Below are positions 36,150 through 46,888 of a DNA stretch of 64,000 nucleotides, one piece after another (within the stretch, counting starts at the first letter, position 1; each line of letters starts with the position of its first letter). The stretch is from NCBI GenBank assembly GCA_010094045.1, contig ML986631.1, positions 145,088 to 209,087 on the forward strand. Reading direction: 5' to 3'. Below the pieces are notes generated by a model. That model was not told where the DNA came from and ran no database searches. It worked only from the letters and a program-made list of their open reading frames with translations. The position numbers and the translations under genes are program-made. The stretch is from Lojkania enalia (lineage: Eukaryota > Ascomycota > Dothideomycetes > Pleosporales).

Positions 36150-36658
36150 ACAGTGGAAGTGAAGCATGTGAATTTGTAGGAGGCGGATCGGGTAAGGGAA
36201 TGGGGTTAGAATCCAAAAGATGTAATTGAAGAAGCGATCAAGGAAACGATTTGAGGGGGATTGGTAGGTGGATCTAAAAAAAAAAAAAAAAAAAAAAAAA
36301 GCAGATTCTTGGAAAGGGATCAGCTCAGACATGTTACTAATTAAACAGGAAATATATTAACTTAATTTACAGTTCTGCTACATATTATCAGTGTAATATT
36401 TGCACTCATGTTGATTCAATTTGTTCTCGTACAAGTTCTTATTTAAATAATTTAGGACGTCACGAACTTAGGAGAATCCCATCGAGTTCCTCCTGTGATT
36501 ATGCAGACCCCAAAATCAATGCTGGTAGGTGCTGATATTAAAGTATAGAGATATAATTAAAGCGATAATCATAGATAATAGCGCAAAATGACCGAATTCA
36601 GGCCGCGTGCCAGCACAAAGTCCATAACATGAGAAAGTCTGGGCCCATCAAACTGCTT
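36150..36658. other. Intergenic region
   Basis: This is an AT-rich gap between the epimerase-like relic and the 3' end of the MetE-like gene, apart from the poly(A) tract. No coding sequence is seen. Confidence 0.45.
36276..36300 (+). repeat. 25-nt poly(A) tract
   Basis: An uninterrupted run of 25 A downstream of the epimerase-like relic. It could be a simple homopolymer or the tail of an old retrocopy. Confidence 0.85.
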
Positions 36659-37696
36659 TCAAACCACAGGTTTACTCACCTTCCTAAGGATATCCATTAT
36701 CGTACCAAACTCCTGCGGCAGCGTCCTGCCCATGCCACATTCCGTAGCAACCCCAAACTCTTCCACAACTTGGTGAGCCGTGGCAATTCTCTCCCTGGTT
36801 CCCTGCTCATCATGCGCATGTACAACCCCTAAGTATAGCTCAGGAATCTTCCACTCTAGATTCTTTAAAGGCGCAAAGTACGCTGGATCCATTCGTCCCT
36901 TTGGGACCGGCATGTGAATCCACTGAACAGGTCTCTTGACTGATTTATGTAAAGCATTGGCAACTTCAACCATCAAGCCCATGTCAGTCGGTTCTATAAA
37001 GTGCCGATGTTCGCGATCTCCGTAACAGAGATGGAAACCCAGTTGTACGTCTTCTGCCACATAGTTTGCGAGTCGTGACAATCTGCTGATGACGCCAGGG
37101 AGAACTGGTTCGAAATATGGAACAAGTGGTGCTACACCTTCCAGGAACGCAATTTCGAGAGCACAGTCTATCTGAATGGCAAGCTCGCTATGCGGGATTC
37201 CGTCTTGGATGCGCTGCAGTGAGCGTAGAAGTGCAGCCTCGTAGTGCGGTTCAATGACCGTTTGGAAAGGCGGAGCAATCAATGCGGCAATGACATTCAC
37301 AATCCCAGGGAGCGAGACTTGGAAACGCATCTGTGGGGGTATGTTTCCATGCGCTTTCTTTTCTTGAAATAGGGTATAAGATTCTAGCGCAAACTCTTCA
37401 TAGCGCGTCTGAAGCTCAGGAAGCTTTTGTTCGGTGGCTAGTATTTGATCCCGGGTTAAAGACATTGTATCTGGAAATTTCTCGTGTGATGTGCCACGGC
37501 GCGTGAGGACTTCGGGTACTGCCGCAAAGTTCGCGGCCTGCCAACCTATGAATTGGGCCCGGTTCCCGGTTTCCCCGTCTGGCATTCGCCGGAGACGGTT
37601 TGGTAAGAGTGCGGGGACTTTTTCAAAGACATCTGATGTAGTTGGGAGATTAATGCTTCCCATTAGATGTACACCGTGTGCTTCGACTGTAGCCAT
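36659..37696 (-). CDS. UROD/MetE-like fold protein (cobalamin-independent methionine synthase-like)
   Basis: A single exon encodes 345 residues from the ATG at 37696. The text LMGSINLPTTSDVFEKVPALLPNRLRRMPDGETGNRAQFIGWQ at the start and ATECGMGRT near the end are hallmarks of a family of uncharacterised fungal and bacterial proteins with the TIM-barrel fold of methionine synthase MetE and uroporphyrinogen decarboxylase. It lacks the full N-terminal half of MetE and is not a true methionine synthase by length (MetE is over 700 residues). The substrate is unknown. The frame ends ILRKVSKPVV-stop, and the last codons contain GTGAGT, a strong splice donor look-alike, so a further short exon that I could not identify may exist. 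Confidence 0.75.
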   Translation of the reverse strand: MATVEAHGVHLMGSINLPTTSDVFEKVPALLPNRLRRMPDGETGNRAQFIGWQAANFAAVPEVLTRRGTSHEKFPDTMSLTRDQILATEQKLPELQTRYEEFALESYTLFQEKKAHGNIPPQMRFQVSLPGIVNVIAALIAPPFQTVIEPHYEAALLRSLQRIQDGIPHSELAIQIDCALEIAFLEGVAPLVPYFEPVLPGVISRLSRLANYVAEDVQLGFHLCYGDREHRHFIEPTDMGLMVEVANALHKSVKRPVQWIHMPVPKGRMDPAYFAPLKNLEWKIPELYLGVVHAHDEQGTRERIATAHQVVEEFGVATECGMGRTLPQEFGTIMDILRKVSKPVV

Positions 37697-38057
37697 AGCG
37701 CTTAAAGATAGAGCGTGTTCGATTTGTGTCTAGAAGGTTGGGCTAGGGCCAATATATTTGGAAGGAACTTGCATATCGGGATCCGAGTCCGCCACCATAA
37801 TGTTCTGACGCCGGACCTAGGAACCCGGCACAATGGTAATGGCTGAATATGTGTGGTTGGTAGGATCACTGTAGATTAAGCCTTATAGGTCGAAATGCTG
37901 TGTAGACGTAAACCGCTTAGTCGAAGGAAAACAATTCGTTCCAGAGTTTTTTTCATGTCGTACATCGGATTATGAAGACTCGCGAAACCCCCTATGCATG
38001 ATAAGAGGCTTTCTGTTGCGTAATATCCATTTTGGCCAGCCATGCTGCCATTTCCAT
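37697..38057. other. Intergenic region
   Basis: This holds the promoter side of the MetE-like gene and the 3' side of the next minus-strand gene. The 64-codon minus frame at 37876-38070 overlaps the next gene's end and has no recognisable content. Confidence 0.4.
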
Positions 38058-39031
38058 TTATTCGGTCCATGAATAACCGCGAAACGAATCACAATTCAGA
38101 TAATTATTTTCGATGAAGGAGGTATCAAGCCTAAGGCCATAAACATCTTGCCACTCCCATCCTTGATCGAAGGGCGGAATTCGTGCTCGAACGGTACCCT
38201 TCACACGTTCAATACCGTGCGACGTCGTGACTGACGTGTTGAAAAGCCGAATTAGGTTATCGCATGTCTTACCATCTGCAAAGGTTGGCTGATTGGTAAA
38301 ATTCTTGAAGAATTCTATTGGAAACAGCTCCTCCTCAGTTGTGGAGAATAGCGTTGAAAGAGAGGCAACGCCGGCTTCTTGGCTCTTAGCGCTAAAGAAT
38401 GTCGTCCCAGGGCGTTTTGCATTCGTTACGGCTCGGTAGGCGTCGCATGCTGGATCGAATGTGGCGGCAAAGGCATTGGTGCCATAGTCTCTTGCCCCTT
38501 TCAACGCGATGTCATGGCCAGCGGTCATAAGTAGGGATGGCGCCCATTTGAAGGATGTGTGATTGTCGTTTAGCATGTCGACGAAAGGAAACTCGATTCC
38601 AGTACGCTGTACGTGTTAGATACATGCATCAAATAATCGAAAAGAATCATGCGAACTGTAAAATCTGGTATTTTGTAGCCGAAGGCCTGGACTTCGTGAT
38701 CATGGAGAGCTTGCACGATTGCCGGATACATGCCTTTGGGGAATGAGGGAAGCAACGACCGGTACGCGTGTTCTAGGATGCCGTATTGTGGGGGGATCAA
38801 CTGGCGTGCTAGCTTTAGGGAGATCGGAATAACGGCGATAGTTCCATTCAGGGTGCCGGTTGCATTGTTCGGATACAGCGAAGCAATCGGATTTGGCTGA
38901 TCTTCCGTGGCGCATTCAGCTATTGGTACATCATAAGGCGCTCCTAACTGAGAAGAATATGCGTATCGCAGGACAAGAAAAGAAAGGAAGGAAATCGCGA
39001 AAAGATTCAAACTCGGCTTTTTGTGCTGCAT
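38058..39031 (-). CDS. Secreted or membrane-anchored fungal protein, possibly acetoacetate-decarboxylase-like fold
   Basis: Two exons (39031-38657 and 38606-38058) with a 50 bp intron encode 307 residues. The start used is the ATG of MQHKKPSLNLFAIS, followed by a hydrophobic stretch (FLSFLVLRYAYSS) that looks like a signal peptide or anchor; another in-frame ATG exists at 39106. The mature part has N-glycosylation sites (NATG, NGT) and text such as AVIPISLKLARQLIPPQYGI, IEFPFVDML and KWAPSLLMTAGHDIALKG. This recalls a fungal family with a beta-barrel like acetoacetate decarboxylase, but I am not sure and infer no activity. The intron has a GTTCGC donor, a CTAAC branch and a TACAG acceptor; it joins IPDFT to RTGIEFPFVD in frame. 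No stops otherwise. Confidence 0.65.
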
Positions 39032-40841
39032 CTTGGGATGTTGAATTGAAATGAAAGCAAGAATTGGATGGCAGAGGAGCGCCACGTCAAGATATGTGCT
39101 GAGCATGATGGGCAAATATTCTCAAGAGGAATTCTGCAGAAGGGACAGTATGGCTGAATTGCAAAGGTAGTGACGCTGTGTAGACGTTATAAGAGAGACG
39201 CCCGCTCGGAAGGGAACTTTCCCGCGCCGCCCTACTCCCATCGCAACGATCGAATGGGACGCCACTTAGTCAACGGGTACAATGAACCCGAGAATGGGCG
39301 CTTTTGAGAGGGTACATCTGCGACATCCACGAAGGACGTGCCCAGGGGCGATGGACGGCCCTGTTCCGGATAGCTTGGCCAACCGGAAATGCGGTGCGCA
39401 ATAATGGAGTAGCTGCCGGCAGGTGGACGTAGCACCCCGACATTGATTGATGGAGACGTGGTTCAAGTCGTGTAGAACTTCTCCGAGGGACGGATCCGCG
39501 CCTAGCAGACGTTTATTGTTGCCGCCGTGGAGCTGTCAGAGGCAGAGCGCGTGTCATTTGGGGTTTCAGGGACTCATCGGCCTTGTATGGAGCGTCGGCC
39601 TCTGCGGTACGTGCACGCAAGCCATGGTATCGGAACTCGAAAGAGGAACCTCCGATCTTCACCCCTGCCAATGCATCGAATTTACCTGACCTCACGACTT
39701 CATCAGGAGCTTTCGCATTCGCATCCTATGTACTTTCAAAGAGAGAAGGTAGAAGCCTTTGAACCCTTTTCCAACCATGTAGATGAACGCGACAACCGCA
39801 AAGTAGAATGATGGGAAATCCTATTGTCTGTCATCTATTTGAATATTCAGTTTTGACCAAATCGTTTCTTCTCCCAACTTGATATCTATCACTTCTCCAG
39901 TGTTCTGAAGGAATGGCCGCAAATGATGGGACCTGAACTATCCAGGTTAGATCGCCTATGGCTGGACCACACCTTCTAGGCTTCTAATCTGTTTGACCTG
40001 TGATTTTGTCATGCTGTGAACAATTCCAACTGTACGTCAAGTAGGCTAGTTTTATACCTCCTCACTTAGCATATTGTCAATGAAGTCAAAGAAATATGCC
40101 TTCTTCCAAGCCGAAGACACAACAATGCAGCCGTTGCATCTTGCTTTCATTGAGGCAATCGGCGCGAGTCGCAATGGGCTCTGAAGGCGTGCGTACGTAG
40201 CAACAAGAACTAGTTTGCAGCCTCAACGGGAAGAAAGGGAGCTGAGGAGACACGGACTATAGCTAAGGTATGCATAGTCAAGATTCGACTGGCCGTATTA
40301 GGGTCTATTCGTCATTAGGATATCATCGGGGCAGTACCACCGAACCGTGGTTAGGGTTCTTTGGTCGATAGCCGGCATTCCCGATTCCGGCCCCACTTGA
40401 TTAGTCTTCGAAGCGGCGTTCTCGCAGCGGCATGCACTATAAAAAAAGGGTTTTGCATAGCTAAAATTGAACGGGATGTTATGAGGTAAGGATGTGTGCG
40501 TGCGTCCTATTTCCTATAGGCCCATTCGCGACATGGTTGACAGTATAGATCGCAGCCGGTATCGCGGCTTCAGCAGTCGGACCCTCCCTCATCGTGTCCT
40601 CTAGAAAGTCGATTTTGCTGTCATAATATCTGCTCTTGCACCTGCCATTGCTACTCTAGATGCTGCTCTCTGAATGTCCATCCTACGCAGGAGCTGCCCG
40701 CGGCGTTGAGGTTGGCGAATGTAATCAGCCGCTAGCGATCAGCCCAGGACGGCAGAGCATCACCTGAGAAACATGCTCAACATGTATAAGCTGTCCCAAC
40801 GCGGACTATATCTTTGATATCAACTCCTGCTGCTCCAGACC
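39032..40841. other. 1.8 kb region without a convincing gene
   Basis: Frames of 60-94 codons at 39230-39810 on both strands are not recognisable. The minus strand at about 39700-39815 reads as a short hydrophobic segment (FYFAVVAFIYMVGKGF) that could be a leftover exon of a lost membrane protein, but it is bounded by stops. Sequence from 39830 to 40841 shows nothing coding and presumably includes the fumarate reductase promoter. Confidence 0.45.
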
Positions 40842-42341
40842 ATGCGTCGCAATCGCTCCTTGCTTACACTCCTCTTCCTAGGTGCAATCGGATTCTTCGC
40901 AGCATACCTCTACAATACCAGGATGGCCGCCCCTACCGGGAGGCCTGCTCACACCCTTGGCGGCGGCGCCATCGTTGTCGGATCGGGACTCGCTGGCCTG
41001 TCTGCCGCTTGCCAATTGGTTTCTCATAATATTCCCGTCCGCCTTCTAGAACGAGCAGCGAAGCCCGGGGGTAATTCCATCAAAGCATCATCCGGAATCA
41101 ATGGCGCACCCACCCAGTATCAGCCGGTCGCGGATGATGCCTTCTACTCTGACACGGTTAAGTCGGCGGGAAAGGCGATGGCTGCGATGACCGCGCACCG
41201 CGAGAAACTTATTTCGACCTTGACTAATAGTTCAGCGGCTGCGGTGTCGTGGCTCGTGGATGAGCAGGGCATTGATCTGAGCAAGGTCGCTCAATTAGGT
41301 GGGCACACGTTCCCGAGGACCCATCGAGGCGCCGGTCAGACACCACCAGGCGCGTCCATTGTTACCACTCTCCTTAAGAAACTAAAAGAGTCGCCGCTCT
41401 TCCAACTACAAACTTCGTGTACCGTCATGAAGGTGCTGAAGGCGGGCCGGCGCGTAGTGGGTGTTACCTACGAGTGCGACAACGGTGAAAAGGAGGAGGT
41501 CAATGGATCGGTCATATTCGCCTCTGGAGGATTCGGCGGAGATGCAGAGGGCTTGCTCGCACAATACCGTGCGGATCTCGCTGGCTATCCGTCAACCAAC
41601 GAGCCACACCCGGGCACACAACCCCTTCTTACAGCTGTAGGCGCATCATTGATAGACATGGAATTGGTCCAGGTCCATCCAACAGGCTTCATTGATCCTG
41701 CCAATCCCTCTGCATCCGTAAAATTCCTGGCCGCGGAGGTGCTACGAGGAGAAGGCGGCCTCCTGCTATTGAACGGGAAGCGATTCATCACCGAGCTTGA
41801 GACCCGGGAGAACATCACAAATGCTATAGTAGCCACCCCACCAACGTCGCCGTCGCCGCGTCAATGGAACGTGCAACTCGTCCTTGATGAAGGCACCTAC
41901 AAGGCCGCAAAATCTCATGTGGATTTTTACCTCTGGAAGGGCTTGATGAAGAAAATCTCTATTAGTGACCTAGGGACTGAAGCATTGGAATCAATTACAC
42001 AGTATGCAAAAGCAGCAATTGGCGAGGAATCCGACCCATTCGGGCGGACGTCCTTTGCGAATTGGACGTTGACTAATCCGTCACCGGAATCTGTTGTCTA
42101 CGTCGGGACAGTAACGCCGGTGGTACATTTTACAATGGGCGGCGTGAATATTAATGACAAGGGTGAGGTGCTGCAAGAAAATGGAGAGGCTATAGAGGGT
42201 TTGTGGGCTGCAGGTGAGGTCACTGGAGGTGTACATGGAGGAAATAGATTAGGTGGGAGCTCGCTCTTAGAATGCGTAGTGTTTGGTAGGATAGCAGGAG
42301 ATCAGTGTGCCGAGTACGTCAGAAGTCTTACGAAAAACTAA
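40842..42341 (+). CDS. FAD-dependent soluble fumarate reductase (Osm1/Frd1-like)
   Basis: A single exon encodes 499 residues. An N-terminal hydrophobic segment (SLLTLLFLGAIGFFAAYLY) is a signal anchor or targeting sequence. It is followed by the FAD-binding Rossmann motif GAIVVGSGLAGLSAAC (about 42-57) and the flavoprotein block GGNSIKASSGINGA. The body carries the fumarate reductase/succinate dehydrogenase flavoprotein features: VHPTGF, FTMGGVNIN, and the closing GLWAAGEVTGGVHGGNRLGG with SSLLECVVFGRIAG. It should reduce fumarate to succinate using FADH2, keeping FAD recycled when oxygen is low; yeast Osm1 does this in the ER and mitochondria. Length fits the family, and no N-terminal cytochrome or flavin-transferase domain is fused. 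The ATG at 40842 is the first in frame and directly precedes the hydrophobic segment. Confidence 0.93.
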   Translation: MRRNRSLLTLLFLGAIGFFAAYLYNTRMAAPTGRPAHTLGGGAIVVGSGLAGLSAACQLVSHNIPVRLLERAAKPGGNSIKASSGINGAPTQYQPVADDAFYSDTVKSAGKAMAAMTAHREKLISTLTNSSAAAVSWLVDEQGIDLSKVAQLGGHTFPRTHRGAGQTPPGASIVTTLLKKLKESPLFQLQTSCTVMKVLKAGRRVVGVTYECDNGEKEEVNGSVIFASGGFGGDAEGLLAQYRADLAGYPSTNEPHPGTQPLLTAVGASLIDMELVQVHPTGFIDPANPSASVKFLAAEVLRGEGGLLLLNGKRFITELETRENITNAIVATPPTSPSPRQWNVQLVLDEGTYKAAKSHVDFYLWKGLMKKISISDLGTEALESITQYAKAAIGEESDPFGRTSFANWTLTNPSPESVVYVGTVTPVVHFTMGGVNINDKGEVLQENGEAIEGLWAAGEVTGGVHGGNRLGGSSLLECVVFGRIAGDQCAEYVRSLTKN

Positions 42342-43029
42342 CTTTGGTAGTTGAAATTTAGCATCATGATAGATACATGTCATCTGCATCTGGCAATTGG
42401 ATCTATTTGCCTACCTAGCACTTCTTCGTCTCAAAGTAAACATGTAGTCTAGGTATATGAATTTCATGTATGTTGAGCATCTTGTGATCTGACTAATTAT
42501 ATTCTTGCGCATAAATAACATTGTTCACCGTGGTTTGTCAACAACAAATCGAAATTGGCAATATATATGTGCGCTAAAATGTTATATACAAATCTCCTTG
42601 CGATGCACTTTGAACCTCCGTGTACCAGAAATCGCGTGAAGGACGTTCAGTAACCTCCGTTGCGATTTCCGCTCTAGTGCCTTATGTTCGGACCCCGGTA
42701 ACGAGATCGGAAACCTATGGGGTGTGGCGGCGGCCTGCTCTGGCTTGATGGAAAGTCAAGCCCACGATTAGTTTCTATTTGGCAAAGCACGGCAAGTTTA
42801 CCAGACGCTGGGATTTAACAGAATAATAAGTCATCTAATAGTACGATGACTAATGATAAGTCTGCATAAAAGACATCTACGCTTCTCAGCAGCATGGATC
42901 ATCTATACACGGAGACAGTTTGGAGCGAGAAGGCTGTATATTTAGCCAGAGACTCGGATCTCCCTACAGGTCGGTTAGCAAGGCGCAAGAAGCAAGTCTA
43001 TATGCTGCATGAGGCGTAGACCTACCTGA
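42342..43029. other. Intergenic region
   Basis: This is the 3' flank of the fumarate reductase gene and an AT-rich gap. No gene is seen. Confidence 0.45.
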
Positions 43030-43690
43030 GTAATTTGTGTTTACAAAAGCTAATCATCTTATCCGTCGGTATTACGTCAGACTTCGTGATCTTCTTTATA
43101 CAATATTAAGTTCGATTTCTCCCTCGTTCCCAGCATCTTCCACTCGTTCAGGTAGCCGCTCAATCAACCAACTGGTATATCTTTGGATGATATTTTCCCG
43201 AGGCTATAGCACGCTTGGTGTGAATGCAGGGGCGAGAATTTTGCGTATGCGGGAATGGGACTCTGGGTTGATGGCATTGATGATGGAATCTGGCTGCCCA
43301 GGCTGTGCGGCCCACAATCTCAGATCTTTCAGGAACTGCTTAAAGGTGAGTCTGCACGGTCAGCGAGATATAACACTGTGTAAAAGCCACGGAGACCTTT
43401 GCATCCTAGTCCCACGTACTGGTGACGGGGACGACCCTGAAAGATATCCACCAAAGCTTTCACTTTGGCGAAAGTAACCTCATTCAGTGCGATTCGCAGG
43501 ATAGGTCCATAATTTCGACGTAGGCTTTCGAAGTCGTGCACGATAGTCCCTTTGAGCAAGGTCTATATGAATAGTAATCGTGAGGCTGCCCAGCTTTAGG
43601 GTCCAGGGATATGCGCGAGTGAGTGGAAATAGAGGTTGTAGATCGTATTTAAAACGGGGTAGTGAATGCCATCAGCCTCAAAATGCTTAA
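43030..43690 (-). pseudogene. Cytochrome P450 relic (N-terminal third)
   Basis: On the minus strand, reading down from about 43690, one frame gives IYNLYFHSLAHIPGP followed by a stop, the usual P450 N-terminal proline region. After a frame change comes FESLRRNYGPILRIALNEV, then from about 43290 NAINPESHSRIRKILAPAFTP and SWLIERLPERV. These match, in order, the segments that follow the membrane anchor of fungal P450s up to the B-C region (the SxxExHSRxR-type block). At least two in-frame stops (after HIPGP and after AFTPSVL) and frame changes break it. The heme-binding region is absent, so it is a truncated, dead copy. Confidence 0.72.
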
Positions 43691-45000
43691 AAAACCTTTG
43701 GGAATTTCATACAGCTAGTATTACCCATACGGCTAAGAGCAATGGTCAAGTGATGGCAACGGTATCAATGGATGCCATCGCAAGCGTCAGTTGCGTTTGT
43801 TTAGGTAGTAGAGGATATGATGAGAAGTCAACAATGCACTAATAAAAGTTAGGAGGAGAGTATGGCGTTGCGTTTGCATGTTCTGCGGTTTATTTGACTG
43901 CTGAAGGTAGATTCGCTGCGGTGGTTTCTGGAGCGATATGTGAACCACCACGCATTTCTGTAGGGTTCCGTGAAACCTGGACGTCCCCCAGATTCGAGTG
44001 CGTCCGGTGGCTGCATCCCTTAATTCTCGTTAATGCGCTCATGTGCCGTTCACGCTCCTATTCCGCAACCACCATCCAGGAAAGCGTTACAGTATATATG
44101 GTCTCGGAGACTATAGTAAGACTAATATCCTAGTCCTATAAATATGCAAGGTTTCGCATCTTATTCTTTATTAACTCACTGGTTAGTTTCTCTAGCCTTT
44201 AATCTAATCTACTCTTAGTCGCAAGTGCAACGGTAACTTTATATCGTCTATGCTGCACAGGTCGGCACCTAAGAATTTCCTTACATAACTATAACGTATT
44301 AGTGAATTTTTATACGTGATTTTATAACGTTAGCAAATGTAGGCCCGCTAGAATTCTATTATTGCATCGTACTATTGTTAACTGTTCTTGGCAAGCTTTT
44401 GATGGATTGGTTTGCCGTTAATCTCGGATTTGACCTTAGAGAGCCCATCCAATATAGCCGCCTTGATCTAATTGTTTATGTCACCCTTCTTCTAACCTTG
44501 TCTTTTAGGTTTGATGCTCATAATATGCAGGGTTCCGACTGTGCTGAAGTGGAAGCTGGAATAGAAAACTAAAGCCAGTAGGGTTGGAGAGGACGAGAGA
44601 AGAGGTAGAAAGGCGAGAGAAAGGTTAGCCATTCTTGTATAATAGCACACTCCACCCCAGTGACGAGGACCAGGGTAGACGATAATCTTTAGAGACTGGG
44701 GCTTGAGCCCCCGAGGTCGTGATGCTGTAGGGAGCCCCATTTCGTGCCCCTGGGAACGGAATTTGGACCCCTTTGCCAAAATATGATAATTTCTAGTATT
44801 TCAGGTTCTGCGCCACCCCGGGGGAGCGAGGGATGAGTAGACCTGAATCGAGCTGAGCTGTATCCTGGCTGAGCCATAGCAGCGTAGAGTCACGTGAGCA
44901 GAGGAAGCCGGGCAGCTTGCTGATAGGAGTTTTGTAAGAAAATCATTAGCCCTTCTATTCGGGAGATATAACTATTAGGCTAACTTGAGCATTGACCCAA
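43691..45000. other. AT-rich, degenerate intergenic sequence
   Basis: There is no gene. 44150-44500 is very AT-rich with repeated TATAACGT-like wording and many TAA/TAG codons, as seen in decayed repeats. 44580-44900 changes to GA- and GC-richer text resembling the GA-rich sequence at 21290-21345. A transposon fragment is possible, but no terminal repeat or transposase text is visible. Confidence 0.45.
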
Positions 45001-46284
45001 TTAATTGCCGTACTTCTCTTTCAAAAATTCCTCCACCTTGGCCTCGTGCATTTCTTCTACCCTCTCGTCTAGTGGTTTTCCTGGCCTTTCTGGGCTACTC
45101 TCCTTTGAGGGCGATACGCTAGAGGCCTCTGAACTGTTTGCGGTTCTCCCAAATCCGAGCGCTGCAAGTCCAGAATGAATTGAATCGGCCAGCATACTCG
45201 CAGCGGCATATCTCGTTTCTTCGACTTCGAAGTCGGATCTTTCTGGTGACGACGAGCGAGATGATGGTGCGGCCGTCTCATTCGAGCTTGATGTTTCTGG
45301 CCTTTCGCATCTGTCGCTCGGGGTCCAAGGCCTCTGCACGGCGTTGGGTGTACTTTGGCTTGCCGATTGTTCACGCTTGTTCGATTGCAAGCGTTCGCTT
45401 TCCAACGCATTTTCCAATTTTTGGCCGAATAGAAGTGTGAATACAACTACGAACAGTACCTCCTCTGTCCGCCTATTCTTGATCACATAGCGCAGCTGAT
45501 GTGTCTTATCATCGATGTACTTCGAAACACTAATCGAAAACCCGGGTATCCTTAACGCGAAATTTGCAAAGTCGAGATACGGGTTAAAGAAATCTGACTG
45601 GTATAGTCGCCCGGCTTCGAACGTGAAATTCTTCAAATTCTGGGGATTGAGGAAGTTTTTCCGCCGCTTGCTGGCTTTAAGGGGTATTGCGTGTTCCTGT
45701 CTGATCTTAGATCCGCTCCCATCGGCACCCTCTTCGATGATGCCCGCAGCATCCTGCTTAAGCTGGCTTTTCAATTGATCTTCAGCAGAAACATGGTCGA
45801 TGTGTTCGCCAATGCGGAAGGTGAAAAAGCTTGATAGAGCTGGGCCGTAGAGATATGGAGTGTCCGAGTATGGATCGGAATAAATCCCAGGGTCTAGGAT
45901 CGTTGTGACAATCTTCATGGCGTACTTGAACCCAGGCGGTAACCTGTCCCTAATTGAATGATCAAAGTCAAAGCCGGTGACTAGATCTTTCCCGGGAATA
46001 TCTTTCTTCGGGACGAAAGAGAACCCTACTGAATAACGGTCGGTCTTGTGCATTCTGTGGTCGAAGTAATTCGATGTATCGGGCGAACCTCGCGGTAGTC
46101 CATGGTAGTCGCGTATCCGTACATTAAGCCAACACGTTATGATATCGTTTTCGATCATATGGGCCTCTGGGTTGTTGACAGCGACCTCGCGGTGGGTCGC
46201 AGTATCATAGGACGGCCCGGCAGTTACCTGGAGGAGATATTTATCTCGGGATGCAGGGTCTACAAGACCCTCTGAGCGCGCCAT
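45001..46284 (-). CDS. DUF1769 (UPF0590-like) fungal protein
   Basis: A single exon encodes 427 residues. The text DRYSVGFSFVPKKDIPGKDL, GFDFDHSIRDRLPPGFKYA and DTPYLYGPALSSFF is typical of DUF1769, a domain found throughout ascomycetes (UPF0590 in fission yeast) with no proven biochemical role. The domain covers about residues 10-275; residues 300 to the end are polar and low complexity, rich in Ser, Glu and Arg, and end in a charged helix. There is no signal peptide; cytosolic or peripheral-membrane location is plausible. The frame is open throughout, and the start at 46284 is the first ATG (MARSEGLVD). Confidence 0.85.
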   Translation of the reverse strand: MARSEGLVDPASRDKYLLQVTAGPSYDTATHREVAVNNPEAHMIENDIITCWLNVRIRDYHGLPRGSPDTSNYFDHRMHKTDRYSVGFSFVPKKDIPGKDLVTGFDFDHSIRDRLPPGFKYAMKIVTTILDPGIYSDPYSDTPYLYGPALSSFFTFRIGEHIDHVSAEDQLKSQLKQDAAGIIEEGADGSGSKIRQEHAIPLKASKRRKNFLNPQNLKNFTFEAGRLYQSDFFNPYLDFANFALRIPGFSISVSKYIDDKTHQLRYVIKNRRTEEVLFVVVFTLLFGQKLENALESERLQSNKREQSASQSTPNAVQRPWTPSDRCERPETSSSNETAAPSSRSSSPERSDFEVEETRYAAASMLADSIHSGLAALGFGRTANSSEASSVSPSKESSPERPGKPLDERVEEMHEAKVEEFLKEKYGN

Positions 46285-46888
46285 TTAGTGGTTGTCAAGT
46301 TGATATTCTAATTTCTGGTTTGCGATCGTTGAAGGAGATACGGTGCTGCAAGAGGTAAGGCCGAAAATTGGAGGCTCCAAAGCTACGGAGATCCAAAGAG
46401 AAATCGGGTTTGGAATTTCCCCTAAAGTAAGCTTCACATGTAAAAGATATCAAGTAGATCCACCAGACCTTTGATGTGAAAGGATATAGGGGGCTTAAAA
46501 GCCGAAAGTCAAAAACGCTTGATGTAGGCTTAGCATCGCGACAATAACCAGGATCTGGAGATTAGAAACAAGCCGGTAGCATCGTTGATGCATATCGAGT
46601 TTCGGCGGTCGAAGATGAGGCACGAGCATGGATGACGGAATGTGGGTGCCACAATCGGTGACGCAGCCAATCAGCGCCAGTGATCTCCCGTTTGGCATGG
46701 CACGGAACCGCACTCATCACAGCATTGGCACATGAAGTTGCAGAAATCAGTAATGATGAAATTGCGTGAGCATTTAGAAGACTGAGCAAGTCTATATAGG
46801 GCGTTGATGGCTGGGAGTGTATGTGACGATTTCCGAAAGGTATTTCTTTGCGGTGTCTCCTCAAACCTATGGTTCGTCAAAGTTCGGC
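46285..46888. other. Intergenic region
   Basis: This holds the promoter of the DUF1769 gene and the 3' flank of the deaminase-MYND gene, both on the minus strand. Minus-strand frames of 72-100 codons here have no recognisable content. Confidence 0.4.

Noticed and set aside
43691..44900. Transposon fragment
   Set aside because: AT-rich decayed text suggests a mutated repeat, but I found no terminal repeats, target duplication or transposase/reverse transcriptase motifs, so it is described only as degenerate sequence.
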